NCBI RefSeq assembly: GCF_007018905.1
Contig: NZ_CP041402.1
Span: 4,390,001 to 4,454,000 of the forward strand
DNA from: Tardiphaga sp. vice304
Lineage (GTDB): Bacteria > Pseudomonadota > Alphaproteobacteria > Rhizobiales > Xanthobacteraceae
Length of the DNA: 64,000 nucleotides
Reading direction: 5' to 3'
The position numbers and the translations under genes are program-made. Under the pieces are notes generated by a model. That model was not told where the DNA came from and ran no database searches. It saw only the letters and a list, made by a program, of their open reading frames with translations. Positions 1 through 8,797 of this stretch are shown in pieces (the stretch's first letter is position 1; each line of letters begins with the position of its first letter).

Positions 1-2
1 AC

Positions 3-1439
3 GACGATCCTGTTTTCCGGGTTGCTCTCCGCCAATCAGAAATCCGCTACCGTCGGCTTTTCGAGGCCGCCCACGACGGCGTGCTTATCCTGGACTGCGT
101 CAGCCGAAAAATCACCGACGCCAATCCTTTCATGTCGCAACTGCTCGGCTATCGGCATGAAGAATTGCTGGGCAAGGAGCTTTGGGAAATTGGCCTGCTC
201 AAGGACGAGCAGGCGAGCCAGGCCGCGTTTCGGGAGTTGCAGAATAACGGCCACGTCCGTTACGAAGATCTACCGCTGGAATCCAAGTCGGGCGAGAAGC
301 GGGAAGTGGAAGTCGTAGCCAACCGCTACGATGAGGACGGCACACAGGTCGTTCAGTGCAATGTCCGGGACATTACCGAACGAAAGAAGATTGAAGATGC
401 GTTGCGTTCGAGCGAAGAACGCTTTCGCACTCTATTCGAACTGGGGCCCTCGGCCGTCTATGCCTGCGATGCCCGCGGCGTCATTCGGGACTTCAACCAA
501 CGTGCTACGGAATTGTGGGGCCGCACTCCGGCACGCGGCGACGACAGCGAACGTTTCTGCGGCTCGATGAAGATGTTCCGACCGGACGGCAGTTTCATGC
601 CCCACGACCAGTGCCCCATGGCGGAGGTGGTCTCGGGAGAATTGGCGGAGGTCAATGACGAGGAAGTAGTCGTCGAGCGGCCCGACGGATCGCGGGTCAC
701 CGCCGTCGTCAATATCCGTCCGCTCAAGAATGAGCACGGAGAAGTCACGGGCGCAATCAACTGCGCCTATGACATCACCGAACGCAAGCAAGTTGAAGAG
801 CACCAGCGGTTCCTCATGGGCGAACTCGCGCATCGGGGCGGAAATCTGCTGGCTGTGATCCAATCCATCGTTTCCCGCAGCCTGGCCGGAACGAAGCCAC
901 TCGCCGAGGAGCGCAACACGCTCATCCGGCGACTGCAGGCGCTTGCACGCAGTCAATCGGCGCTGATGAGCAAAGGATTCCAGGGCGCCCCTCTGGCCGA
1001 GATCGTCCGGCTGGAGTTCGAGGCGTTCACCGACCGGGTGACGGCCAAAGGCCCGGATGTGATGCTGAACTCTCGGGCGGCGCAGACCTTCGCGCTGCTG
1101 CTTCACGAACTCGCCACCAACGCTACCAAGTATGGCGCCCTTTCGCTACCCGACAAGGGTGAGGTCGATATTCACTGGTCGATCGACGGGGAAGCCGAGG
1201 AAGCCCGATTCAAGTTTCAATGGCAGGAGCGCGACGGTCCACCGGTCGTGGTCCCGGCCCGCAAGGGTTTCGGCAGCCTGTTGCTCGACAGGCTCGCATC
1301 GCAGGATTTTGGAGCGCAACCGACAATCGCGTTTGCACCAGGTGGATTGAGCTATTCCATCGACGCGTCGCTCCCGACCATGACAGCCGGGAGCGAGAGG
1401 ACAAACCTGCTGCGTTCGACTGATTACGCTCGAACCTGA
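3..1439 (+). CDS. PAS-PAS-HWE sensor histidine kinase, 5' end missing
   Basis: Two-component sensor kinase, cytoplasmic as far as visible. The frame is already open at base 3, so the true start lies left of the window. About 478 codons are present. A first PAS domain covers roughly codons 14-125 and closes with the typical DITERK linker. A second PAS follows to about codon 255. The kinase core then shows the phosphoacceptor His in ELAHR, the N-box in LLHELATNATKYGAL and the WQERDGPPV segment that supplies the W-x-E of the HWE family. There is no LOV-type cysteine motif in either PAS, so a flavin photosensor is not supported. It ends in TGA at 1437-1439, and a convergent hydrolase gene follows after 17 bp. 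No partner regulator is visible. The HWE family is common in Rhizobiales. Confidence 0.9.
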   Translation, partial: DDPVFRVALRQSEIRYRRLFEAAHDGVLILDCVSRKITDANPFMSQLLGYRHEELLGKELWEIGLLKDEQASQAAFRELQNNGHVRYEDLPLESKSGEKREVEVVANRYDEDGTQVVQCNVRDITERKKIEDALRSSEERFRTLFELGPSAVYACDARGVIRDFNQRATELWGRTPARGDDSERFCGSMKMFRPDGSFMPHDQCPMAEVVSGELAEVNDEEVVVERPDGSRVTAVVNIRPLKNEHGEVTGAINCAYDITERKQVEEHQRFLMGELAHRGGNLLAVIQSIVSRSLAGTKPLAEERNTLIRRLQALARSQSALMSKGFQGAPLAEIVRLEFEAFTDRVTAKGPDVMLNSRAAQTFALLLHELATNATKYGALSLPDKGEVDIHWSIDGEAEEARFKFQWQERDGPPVVVPARKGFGSLLLDRLASQDFGAQPTIAFAPGGLSYSIDASLPTMTAGSERTNLLRSTDYART

Positions 1440-1456
1440 GAGAAGGGTCACACCCG

Positions 1457-2581
1457 CTATTTTGATGGCGACGCGCCGACCGTGCCGGTTGACGGCCCAA
1501 AGCTCTTTTGAAGCTGCGAAACCGCAAAGTCCTGCGCTTCCTTTGCCTTGGCAACCACAGCGTCCATGCCGAAGAACTCATGGGTCACGCCCGCGTAAAC
1601 CTTGTGCGTGACATCATTGCCGGCCGCCTTCATCTTGTCTGCCAGCATGTCTCCATCGGAGCGCAACGGATCGATCTCGGCATTGATGATAGTCGTCGGC
1701 GGAAGTCCCTTTAGGTCGGCGGCGACGAGGTTCAGTCGCGGATCCTGCTTTTCTGCTTCGTTGTTGAGGACCTTGTCGAAAAACCACGCCATCATTGGTG
1801 CGTTGAGCGGTTTCGCCGCAGCCTGCTCCTTCTTGGACGGCGTATCCGCGGCCGTCGTCGCAATCGGATAGACCGAGACGATCGCCACCGGTGCTGTGAG
1901 TTTCTGGTCGCGGGCCGCCATTGCGGTGGCTACCGCCAAGTTACCGCCGGCGCTTTCACCGACGATCGCCAATTTCGCGGGGTCGCCGCCCCAGCCCTTG
2001 GCGTTTTTCAGGATATATTTATAGGCCTCGATCGCCTCGTCATGCTGCGCTGGAAACTTGTGTTCGGGCGCCATCGGATAATCGACAGACACGACGATGG
2101 CATTTGCCTTCCGGGCTATCGCGGATGCTGAAGCATCATAGGTATCGAGGTCGGAGATGACCCAGCCGCCACCGCGATAATAGACGATGACCGGAAGACC
2201 GGCATCCTTGGTAGCTTTCTCAGGCGTGTAATAGCGCAGCCGCAGGTTCCCCATATCCGCAAAGCGGCTGTTCGAGACCGAAAGGCCCGCGTGAGGGTCT
2301 ACCTTGAGCTTCTCGTCCTTGATCACCTTCATCACGGCGTCTGTCGCCGATGGTTGCTTGCGGGCTTCGGCGGCGGTAAGGTTTTCGATCGGCTTCGGTT
2401 GCAACTCGCCGAGCGCGGCGAGAACCTTCGCCATGTCCGGATCCGCCCTTGCCGCCGGATCGGCTACGGGAGCGGAAATAGTCGTTTTCTCGGTCGGCGT
2501 CTGCGCAAACAAGGCGCCGCCGGAAGCAACGATGGCGGTGGTCGCAAGAAGAGCGATCCTCAGTGTAGGGAAGGAAGCCAT
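1457..2581 (-). CDS. Secreted alpha/beta hydrolase (HSL-type esterase/lipase)
   Basis: Predicted exported carboxylic-ester hydrolase of 374 residues. I chose the ATG at 2581 because AGGAGA lies about 8 nt upstream and the new N-terminus (MASFPTLRIALLATTAIVA, then ending near FAQ) is a clear signal peptide. An upstream start at 2731 would bury it. The hormone-sensitive-lipase fold is shown by an oxyanion segment YYRGGGW, the nucleophile elbow GESAGG, the acid in DPLRSDGD and the catalytic His in VTHEFFG. The oxyanion motif is RGGG rather than the usual HGGG, which is odd and may alter activity. The gene is monocistronic and convergent with the kinase to its left. Substrate is unknown. Confidence 0.85.
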   Translation of the reverse strand: MASFPTLRIALLATTAIVASGGALFAQTPTEKTTISAPVADPAARADPDMAKVLAALGELQPKPIENLTAAEARKQPSATDAVMKVIKDEKLKVDPHAGLSVSNSRFADMGNLRLRYYTPEKATKDAGLPVIVYYRGGGWVISDLDTYDASASAIARKANAIVVSVDYPMAPEHKFPAQHDEAIEAYKYILKNAKGWGGDPAKLAIVGESAGGNLAVATAMAARDQKLTAPVAIVSVYPIATTAADTPSKKEQAAAKPLNAPMMAWFFDKVLNNEAEKQDPRLNLVAADLKGLPPTTIINAEIDPLRSDGDMLADKMKAAGNDVTHKVYAGVTHEFFGMDAVVAKAKEAQDFAVSQLQKSFGPSTGTVGASPSK

Positions 2582-3143
2582 GCAAAAATCTCCTTTTGGG
2601 AACCTCCACACCGGAGGCAAAACTGAAAAGGCCGACCATTGACGGCCGCTAAACAAAAGCGGCGGAGCTTGCTTGCTCATGCCGTCCTTCTTCCCAAGAA
2701 AAGGGACCGTAAGGCGAAAGGTTCCGGCCAACTGGATGGCCTTATGCCGTGAACCGGCCGGCGCACTTCCCCCCGATACGCTGGCATCGCTTGGAACCGC
2801 GGGCGCTAAGCAAAAAAGGCGGTTGGGCGCTCAGTCACCCAATAAGCCGCGATGATATCTATCGCGTAGGCGATCGACATATCGAGGTGGTCGAGGGCCG
2901 ACTGCATCCCCGCGGGTTCGATGCGTGTGAATCAGCACCGGAGTCGGACCCCTCTACGCGAAAGCAGTAATGCTTTGAAGACAATCGAGAAAATTGGTTC
3001 GAGGTGGGGTCCCAATCGGCGCCGATCGGGACCCCTATGACCGATCAAATTCGTTTATCCAATCAATGCGTTCAGGAAGAATCGGGCGAGGTCCTTGGAC
3101 CACGCTGATTCACACACTGACCTTACTCGCGGCCCAGCGCTAG
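2582..3143. other. Gene-free stretch with mobile-element relic
   Basis: No convincing coding sequence. It carries the upstream region of the hydrolase gene and a candidate terminal-inverted-repeat relic at 2925-3115, described separately. Short frames here overlap one another and lack recognisable domains. Confidence 0.5.
2925..3115. repeat. Candidate MITE or IS remnant bounded by 12-bp inverted repeats
   Basis: GTGTGAATCAGC at 2925-2936 is exactly inverted as GCTGATTCACAC at 3104-3115, giving a 191-bp unit. Inside it, 3006-3035 forms a 30-bp near-perfect palindrome (GGGGTCCC at one end, GGGACCCC at the other). No target duplication is obvious. The unit sits directly before a transposase fragment. 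It could be a non-autonomous element or the ends of a deleted IS. Confidence 0.45.
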
Positions 3144-3515
3144 CACCGCATCGACGCACCCTGCGTGATCGACAAGCCGATCAGCGGCGTCAGTTTCCTT
3201 GCCTATGTCGAGCAGATCATGGTCCCTACCTTGCAGCCGGGTGACATCGTCATCATCGACAATCTCGGCGGCCACAAGGGAAAGGCCGTCCGTCGCGCGA
3301 TCCGCGCGGCTGGCGCAAAGCTGTTCTTCCTGCCGCCTTACAGCCCCGACCTCAATCCGATCGAGCAAATGTTTGCCAAGCTCAAAACCCTGCTCCGCAA
3401 GGCCGCCGAACAAACAGTCGAAGCCACATGGCAAAGAGTCGGAGCGCTTCTTAACGCCTTCAGCCCTGAAGAATGCGCCAACTACCTCATCGACTCAGGA
3501 TACGCTTCAAAATGA
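3144..3515 (+). pseudogene. IS630-family transposase, C-terminal fragment
   Basis: C-terminal remnant of a DDE transposase. The residues after an in-frame TAG at 3141 read RIDAPCVIDKPISG, normal interior sequence for the family. The catalytic segments VIIDNLGGHKGKAVR and FLPPYSPDLNPIEQ follow, giving the second Asp and the terminal Glu. The first third of the transposase is missing, so it should be inactive. The intact C-terminus ends at the stop codon at 3515. Confidence 0.85.
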
Positions 3516-4017
3516 AGAAATCATGCTCTAGCGAAAATGGGATTGTTTGAAATTTGGGACTCTTTGAGTAGTTCGCATGCAGGTCGATTGTTACGAACCA
3601 TGCAATTAGTTGAGCAGTGCCGCCTCAGTTTTCCCTACGATTCTCCTTCTCGTTGCGAAGGTTGCCTAGCCAGACTATCGGCCCCCGCATTCGGTGGTCG
3701 ACAATCCGTCCTCGCCTTGTCCCGTCCGTTTTGTCTCTTAAGCCGGTAAGATACTGAAGAAAACCGCGCATTCCGGAAACGGCGCGCCGAGCCCAGTGGT
3801 TAGATCGTCTTGTGATGGAAAACTTTGTGGTGGCCATTTTTTTCATCCCACCTTAGGATTAAACCCGTGTGGCGCAGGTTATTTCCAATTCGCCGATTTT
3901 TAATAGCCGATGTTTAATAGTAGTCTCGTGCCGTAAAAAACGGAACCTGCCCTTATAAAATCCCCAGATTTCTTCGCTTGGCTGTCCAATTGAAGTCACC
4001 CAGGATTGCGTGACGTA
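3516..4017. other. Gene-free stretch of about 500 bp
   Basis: Lower in GC than its neighbours. I see no supported gene, RNA or repeat. It separates the IS630 remnant from the end of the type I secretion operon on the opposite strand. Confidence 0.5.
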
Positions 4018-5085
4018 TTATTGGCCTATTTCAAACGATTTGGCGGTCGATTGTACCGTCCGAGTGCCATCGAACAGTTCGACCCTCAGGTCGTAAACGC
4101 CCGCCCGCGCGCCGTTTTTTCCTCCAACGTAAGCGAGATAGTTCGCCTTACGACCTTCAAGAGCGCGGGTCTGCAGGTTCACTATTGGAACGCCGTCCGA
4201 GTCGAGCAGTCGAATTCTGAAAAAGCTGCCCTGCTCGACGTTGATCGCCCAAACCCACGCGACTATTGGCTCGGATAGCTTGACGAGCGGCGGCCCACCG
4301 TCGCGAACGAGGTTCGGCAATTCTGGAGCAGTCTTTGCCAAGCCGAAATCTAAAATCGCTGTCGGCGAATTCGACAGCAGACTTTGAACCGACGGCTCGA
4401 ACAAACCGCCCGTGGTTTCGCCGAATGCTTCCGCACCTGATCGGAGAGACCGCCCCGTCAGCGGCTCGAAAGGTATACCATCGCGCCGGATCGACAGATG
4501 GACGTGCGGAAATTCTGCCAGGCCCGACGCGCCGATCAATCCCAAGCGCTCGCCCTTTCCGATGCGCGTCCCCGAGTGTACCGCGATGCTACCTTGCTTC
4601 AAATGGCAGTATTGGGAGACGATTCCGTTAGCGTGTTCTATCAAAACGCCGTTGCCGCATTCCTTACCTCCTAGCAGTTTGCTATCCTTTAATCGGTCGA
4701 AGATCCGGTCTGCAACGCCGTCGCGCACCCGCAACACTGTCCCGTCCGCGATCGACACGACCGCTGCACGCCCGATGTCCTTGAGCGAACGCAGCCGAAT
4801 ATCCCAGCCGTCGTGTCCCTCGTAACTTGCCCTGCCGCACAGAGGGTCGACAACCCCCGGACCGGGATCCATGTCGGGCATCTGTTGCACGAAGCATTCA
4901 TCGCCGAGCCGACAATTTACCGGCAAGCCCAGAAAGACGCCTGAACGCGAATCTGCAGTGCCGGCTGAGGATCCCAAGCCGCAGTCGCTGAAAACAAATA
5001 CAGCAGCAAGAGGGATCAAAGCGAACAGGCGCCGCCGGGGCTTTCGGCGCCGGTTCGCTTTAGGTAGAAGATCGAACACGCTCAC
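4018..5085 (-). CDS. M23-family metallopeptidase (LytM/Peptidase_M23)
   Basis: Probable envelope-located endopeptidase of 355 residues. A basic N-terminus is followed by one hydrophobic segment (LFALIPLAAVFVFSDC), so it is exported or membrane-anchored. The Cys after it is at best a weak lipobox. The zinc-site signatures are present: HDGWDIR supplies the His/Asp pair and FPHVHLS supplies the HxH. The last 120 residues form an uncharacterised beta-rich tail. The ATG overlaps the stop of the upstream HlyD-type gene by 4 bp, so it is translationally coupled as the last gene of the secretion operon. A peptidase in this position is unusual. It may remodel peptidoglycan for the exporter or process the RTX proteins, but that is inference. 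Confidence 0.85.
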   Translation of the reverse strand: MSVFDLLPKANRRRKPRRRLFALIPLAAVFVFSDCGLGSSAGTADSRSGVFLGLPVNCRLGDECFVQQMPDMDPGPGVVDPLCGRASYEGHDGWDIRLRSLKDIGRAAVVSIADGTVLRVRDGVADRIFDRLKDSKLLGGKECGNGVLIEHANGIVSQYCHLKQGSIAVHSGTRIGKGERLGLIGASGLAEFPHVHLSIRRDGIPFEPLTGRSLRSGAEAFGETTGGLFEPSVQSLLSNSPTAILDFGLAKTAPELPNLVRDGGPPLVKLSEPIVAWVWAINVEQGSFFRIRLLDSDGVPIVNLQTRALEGRKANYLAYVGGKNGARAGVYDLRVELFDGTRTVQSTAKSFEIGQ

Positions 5086-6392
5086 TCCTCGCGGAATGAT
5101 CGCATCATCTGATCGGTGAACGGCTTGATCAGATACGAGAACGCCGACCTGTCTCCCGTTGACAGGAAAACCTCCACCGGCATGCCGGGCACGATCGGCT
5201 TGCCGGCGACCTGCTTGAGGCCGCCCGCGATCGCGATTGTGCTGAGATAATACGTCTGTCCAGTGGCCTGCTCCAGAGTGGCTGCGGCGCCAATGGTCTC
5301 GACAGTGCCGGCGACCTCTGGCGTGGTCCGCTGATTGAAGGCCGAGAAGCGAAGTCTCGCAGGCTGGCCGGTCGCGGCCTGGTCGATGTCGATTGGCGAC
5401 AGCTTGGCTTCCACGACGAGATCCGCGCTTTCCGGAACGATGGACATCAGCGTTTCCTTAGGAGCGATCACCCCATTGACCGAGTTGACCGCGAGTTCGT
5501 TGACGACGCCAAAGATAGGCGAGCGGATCACCATCCGGGACAGCCGGTCCTGCGAGGCGATGGTTCGCTCCTGCAGTTCCGCGAGCTTGCCGTCAACCTC
5601 GCGCAGGTCGCGCTGTCCATCGGTCCGCGCCTGCTGGTCCAGTTCGATGATCTTGATCCTTGATTCGCTGATCTGGCCCTTGACGCGCGCGATGTTCGCA
5701 TCGATCTCGCCCTTTAGTCCGTCGATCTTGACAAGGTCGCGCTCCATCGTGCGGATCTTGCCGATCTCCATATAGCCCTTGTTGTAGATCGGGGTCAGAC
5801 GCTCGAGGTCTTCCTTGACCATTTTTCGCTCGCTGGCGTTGGCCTCCTGCTGCGCCAGCAGGCCGCGGACCTGCTCCTCGAACTGCGCGATCTGCAGCGA
5901 CAGTTGGTCCCGGCGCGCCTCTCGCACGGCGCGGTTCTCGTTGAAGAGGCGGATTTCGCCTTGGGCGATCTCGGCGGTGCCAGGGTCGCCTTCGAAATCG
6001 GGCTTGAACGTAATGGCGGTGGCGCCCTCGCGCTCCGCCAGGTGGCGCGCACGGCGGCCCTGCAATTCCGACAGCTGCCCCTTAAGTACGCCAAGTTCGG
6101 CCTTGGTCTGAGTTTCGTCGAGCCTGATGAGGACGTCGCCCGCGCCGACGCTGTCGCCGTTGGCGACCAGGATCTCACCCACGATGCCACCGTCTCGATG
6201 CTGGATCAGCTTGACCTGCTTCCGCACGACGACCTTGCCTTGCGCAATTACTGCGCCGGTCAACTGCGCGTGCACTGCCCAGCCGCCGCACCCGCCGATC
6301 AATGCCATGGCAAGCACGATTGCCACGACCATCCGCGAGCGGATTCCGAAGGACTTCAAGCTGGCGGGGTGCCCCGACGAGTTCGCATTCAT
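5082..6392 (-). CDS. Type I secretion periplasmic adaptor (HlyD/PrtE family)
   Basis: Membrane-fusion protein of 436 residues linking the inner-membrane ABC exporter to an outer-membrane TolC-type channel. It has a single transmembrane helix near residues 20-40, a lipoyl-like half motif (KLIQHRDGGIVGEILVANGD), a long coiled coil through the middle and the second half motif with the HlyD beta-barrel (IRSPIFGVVNELAVNSV). The start at 6392 has GAGGG about 8 nt upstream. The gene lies 48 bp after the 777-residue RTX gene and overlaps the M23 gene by 4 bp. No TolC homologue is encoded in the window, so the outer-membrane channel must be supplied elsewhere. Confidence 0.93.
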   Translation of the reverse strand: MNANSSGHPASLKSFGIRSRMVVAIVLAMALIGGCGGWAVHAQLTGAVIAQGKVVVRKQVKLIQHRDGGIVGEILVANGDSVGAGDVLIRLDETQTKAELGVLKGQLSELQGRRARHLAEREGATAITFKPDFEGDPGTAEIAQGEIRLFNENRAVREARRDQLSLQIAQFEEQVRGLLAQQEANASERKMVKEDLERLTPIYNKGYMEIGKIRTMERDLVKIDGLKGEIDANIARVKGQISESRIKIIELDQQARTDGQRDLREVDGKLAELQERTIASQDRLSRMVIRSPIFGVVNELAVNSVNGVIAPKETLMSIVPESADLVVEAKLSPIDIDQAATGQPARLRFSAFNQRTTPEVAGTVETIGAAATLEQATGQTYYLSTIAIAGGLKQVAGKPIVPGMPVEVFLSTGDRSAFSYLIKPFTDQMMRSFREE

Positions 6393-6440
6393 GTTATGCC
6401 CTCTATGTTCCTTCCGGTCGGTTCGCCGGCGTTACTGAGA

Positions 6441-8774
6441 TCAAGCGTGGTGCGTGGTCGAGTTCGCGTACGGGTTCGTCAGCACGAAGTTGCCGGCGGT
6501 CAGGTCGATGTGGCCGTCTAGCACGATCTCGAACTGATGGTCCGAATTGCCATCGAGATCGCCGGTGACCACGGTGATCTCCTTGGTGTCGGAGACGATC
6601 TCGTAGTGGTAGGTTACAGCGCCGACTTCGTCGAACTTCGCCTGGTCGGTGCCGGCGAAGAACAGCTTCTGGCCAGCGAAGTCGTCGAGTTCCTGCCCAA
6701 CGCGCGAGAGGTCGAGCCGGTCGCCGACGCTGAAATCCACGATATGATCGCGTGGGCCGCCCTCGTTCTTCAGCGACGCCATGTCACGGAAGACGAAGGT
6801 GTCGTCGCCCTCGCCGCCTTCCATGATGTTGACGTGCGCGTCCGCAACGAGCCGGTCGCGGCCATGACCACCGCGGACGTTCTCGATCTCGAAAATCTGT
6901 GCGGTCTGCACGCCGCAGATTTCGACGATGCCATCGGGCAGGTCCACGTTCGCATCGAACACGATCTGGGATAGATCCAGCGTGTCGTCGCCCGCACCTC
7001 CGCTGATGAGGTCGTGGCCGCCTCCGGCGTTGACCACGAAGGTGTCGTCGCCAGCGCCCCCATCGATGTGATCATCGCCCGCTCCTCCGGACAAGACGTC
7101 ATCGCCGTCACCCCCGGCAAGACGATCGTTGCCGTCTCCGCCATCTAGAGTGTCGTTGCCGCCATCGCCGCAAAGCACATCGTCGCCGCTGCCGCCCAGC
7201 AGGACATCATTCCCCGCGCCACCCTCAATGCGGTCGTTGCCGTCGTCTCCATGTAGGACATCGTCCCCCGCGCCACCCTCGATGCGGTCGTTGCCGGCTC
7301 CGCCGGACACGACGTCGTTTCCGGCTCCGCCTACGATCATATCGTCGCCCGCCCCACCCAGCAGGACGTCGTTGCCGGCACCGCCATCGATATGGTCGTT
7401 GCCGTCCTCTCCGTCGACGACGTCGTCGCCTTCGTCGCCCAACAACGTATCGTTTCCGTCGCCCCCCATGATGTGGTCGGAGCCTTGGCCTCCGGAAGCG
7501 AAGTCGTCGCCGTCGCCGCCCAGGATCAGGTCGTTGCCGTCCTCCCCATAGAGGACGTCGTCGCCGGCTTCGCCGAACAGGGTATCGTTGCCGGCACCAC
7601 CGAAGATGACGTCGTTGCCGGAGCCTCCGAAGATGATGTCGTCGCCGTCCCCGCCGACCAGGCGGTCGTTGCCCTCGCCGCCGTAGATCGTGTCGCTGCT
7701 CTCGCGGCCGTAGACGATGTCGTTGCCGGCGCCCGCGTCGATGACGTCCGCCTGGGGCGTGCCGATCAGGAAGTCGTCGCCGTCAGTGCCGTGAATTTCT
7801 TCCTCGGGGGCGGCATGCAGGTCGGCATGCGCGGTCTGGGCGATGGAAGCAGACCCGTCCGTGATGTTGTAAGTGAAGCGTACCGCACCGGTCTCGTCGT
7901 GCTGCGGCGTATACAGCCATTGGTCCGGCCCAAGCACCTGCAGCGAGCCCTGATCGACATGGAGGGCCTGCACCGACAGCGTGTCGCCATCTGGATCGCG
8001 CGCTCCCGTCAGAAGCTGGCTCAGCGAGATAATAATCGATTCATTGACCAACCCGCTTCCGAGGTCCACTGCCCCATTACTTACAGGCGAACGGTTCGCG
8101 CTCTTAGGAGGATCCGGCGGGGTCTTGGCAGGCGGCGACGTCCCGACATCGCCGGGGGACTTGCTGCGGTCAATGGGCGGGTCCTGCGAACCCTTGGCAA
8201 CCGGCGGCTTCTCGACCTTGTCAGCGAGCTTGCTACGGTCGTCGGTGATGTGCGGGTCGCTTCCACCCGTCCGACTGCCATCGCTGCCGCCCCCGCCACC
8301 GCCTCCAACGCCGCCGGCCGGTTTGGGCTCGCCGGCCGATGTTTGCGGACGCGGCACTGCCGGAGCATTCTGGTTGGCTGGGACCAACGAAAGCCGTGGG
8401 CTCTCGGTCCTGGCGAAAGACAGGCTGTCGAGACTCACCGCTGCCGCAAAAGCCTCGTTCATCGAGACCGATGCCAGACCGACGGCGCGAACGAGCTCCG
8501 AAGATCCGGCGGTTGGCCCCGTGGAGGAAGGCGCGACCGCTGCCTCGGTCTCGCGCTCCGGCCCGTCCAGACTCTGCAAATCCGGCTTCGGCTGATGCGG
8601 CGCCTCTTCCTTGTCGCTGCCGAACATCTGCTTCAGCACAAGCCCCCAGCTCGCCACAAGGAGCGCCGACACGATGGAACTGACCCTGGTCCTCTCGTCG
8701 AGTAGCTTGAACCGCCTCGACGGCGCGTCGAGCGCGGTGCGGTCCGGAATTCCCAACGATATCCGATCTTCCAT
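6441..8774 (-). CDS. RTX calcium-binding protein with N-terminal membrane segment
   Basis: Predicted type I secretion substrate of 777 residues. An N-terminal cytoplasmic stretch is followed by one hydrophobic helix near residues 33-50 (SALLVASWGLVLKQMFG). A long Pro/Gly-rich low-complexity linker runs to about residue 240. A cadherin-like domain follows (about 241-325, with DPDGDTLSV). Some two dozen GGxGxDxx nonapeptides at about 331-580 form calcium-loaded beta-rolls. The C-terminal 200 residues hold a degenerate roll and an uncleaved secretion signal. The SD is GGGAGG. An N-terminal membrane segment is unusual in an RTX substrate and suggests retention in the envelope or a surface adhesin. 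It is transcribed between the exporter and adaptor genes. Enzyme domains were not recognised. Confidence 0.88.
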   Translation of the reverse strand: MEDRISLGIPDRTALDAPSRRFKLLDERTRVSSIVSALLVASWGLVLKQMFGSDKEEAPHQPKPDLQSLDGPERETEAAVAPSSTGPTAGSSELVRAVGLASVSMNEAFAAAVSLDSLSFARTESPRLSLVPANQNAPAVPRPQTSAGEPKPAGGVGGGGGGGSDGSRTGGSDPHITDDRSKLADKVEKPPVAKGSQDPPIDRSKSPGDVGTSPPAKTPPDPPKSANRSPVSNGAVDLGSGLVNESIIISLSQLLTGARDPDGDTLSVQALHVDQGSLQVLGPDQWLYTPQHDETGAVRFTYNITDGSASIAQTAHADLHAAPEEEIHGTDGDDFLIGTPQADVIDAGAGNDIVYGRESSDTIYGGEGNDRLVGGDGDDIIFGGSGNDVIFGGAGNDTLFGEAGDDVLYGEDGNDLILGGDGDDFASGGQGSDHIMGGDGNDTLLGDEGDDVVDGEDGNDHIDGGAGNDVLLGGAGDDMIVGGAGNDVVSGGAGNDRIEGGAGDDVLHGDDGNDRIEGGAGNDVLLGGSGDDVLCGDGGNDTLDGGDGNDRLAGGDGDDVLSGGAGDDHIDGGAGDDTFVVNAGGGHDLISGGAGDDTLDLSQIVFDANVDLPDGIVEICGVQTAQIFEIENVRGGHGRDRLVADAHVNIMEGGEGDDTFVFRDMASLKNEGGPRDHIVDFSVGDRLDLSRVGQELDDFAGQKLFFAGTDQAKFDEVGAVTYHYEIVSDTKEITVVTGDLDGNSDHQFEIVLDGHIDLTAGNFVLTNPYANSTTHHA

Positions 8775-8797
8775 AGCGACCTCCCATTCAGCTCGAA

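Noticed and set aside
3..780. Light-sensing LOV domain in the PAS kinase
   Set aside because: Neither PAS carries the flavin-binding Cys motif.
7030..7780. Possible CRISPR-like or tandem DNA repeat array
   Set aside because: The periodicity is 27 bp and codes for GGxGxD nonapeptides in frame; there are no spacers.
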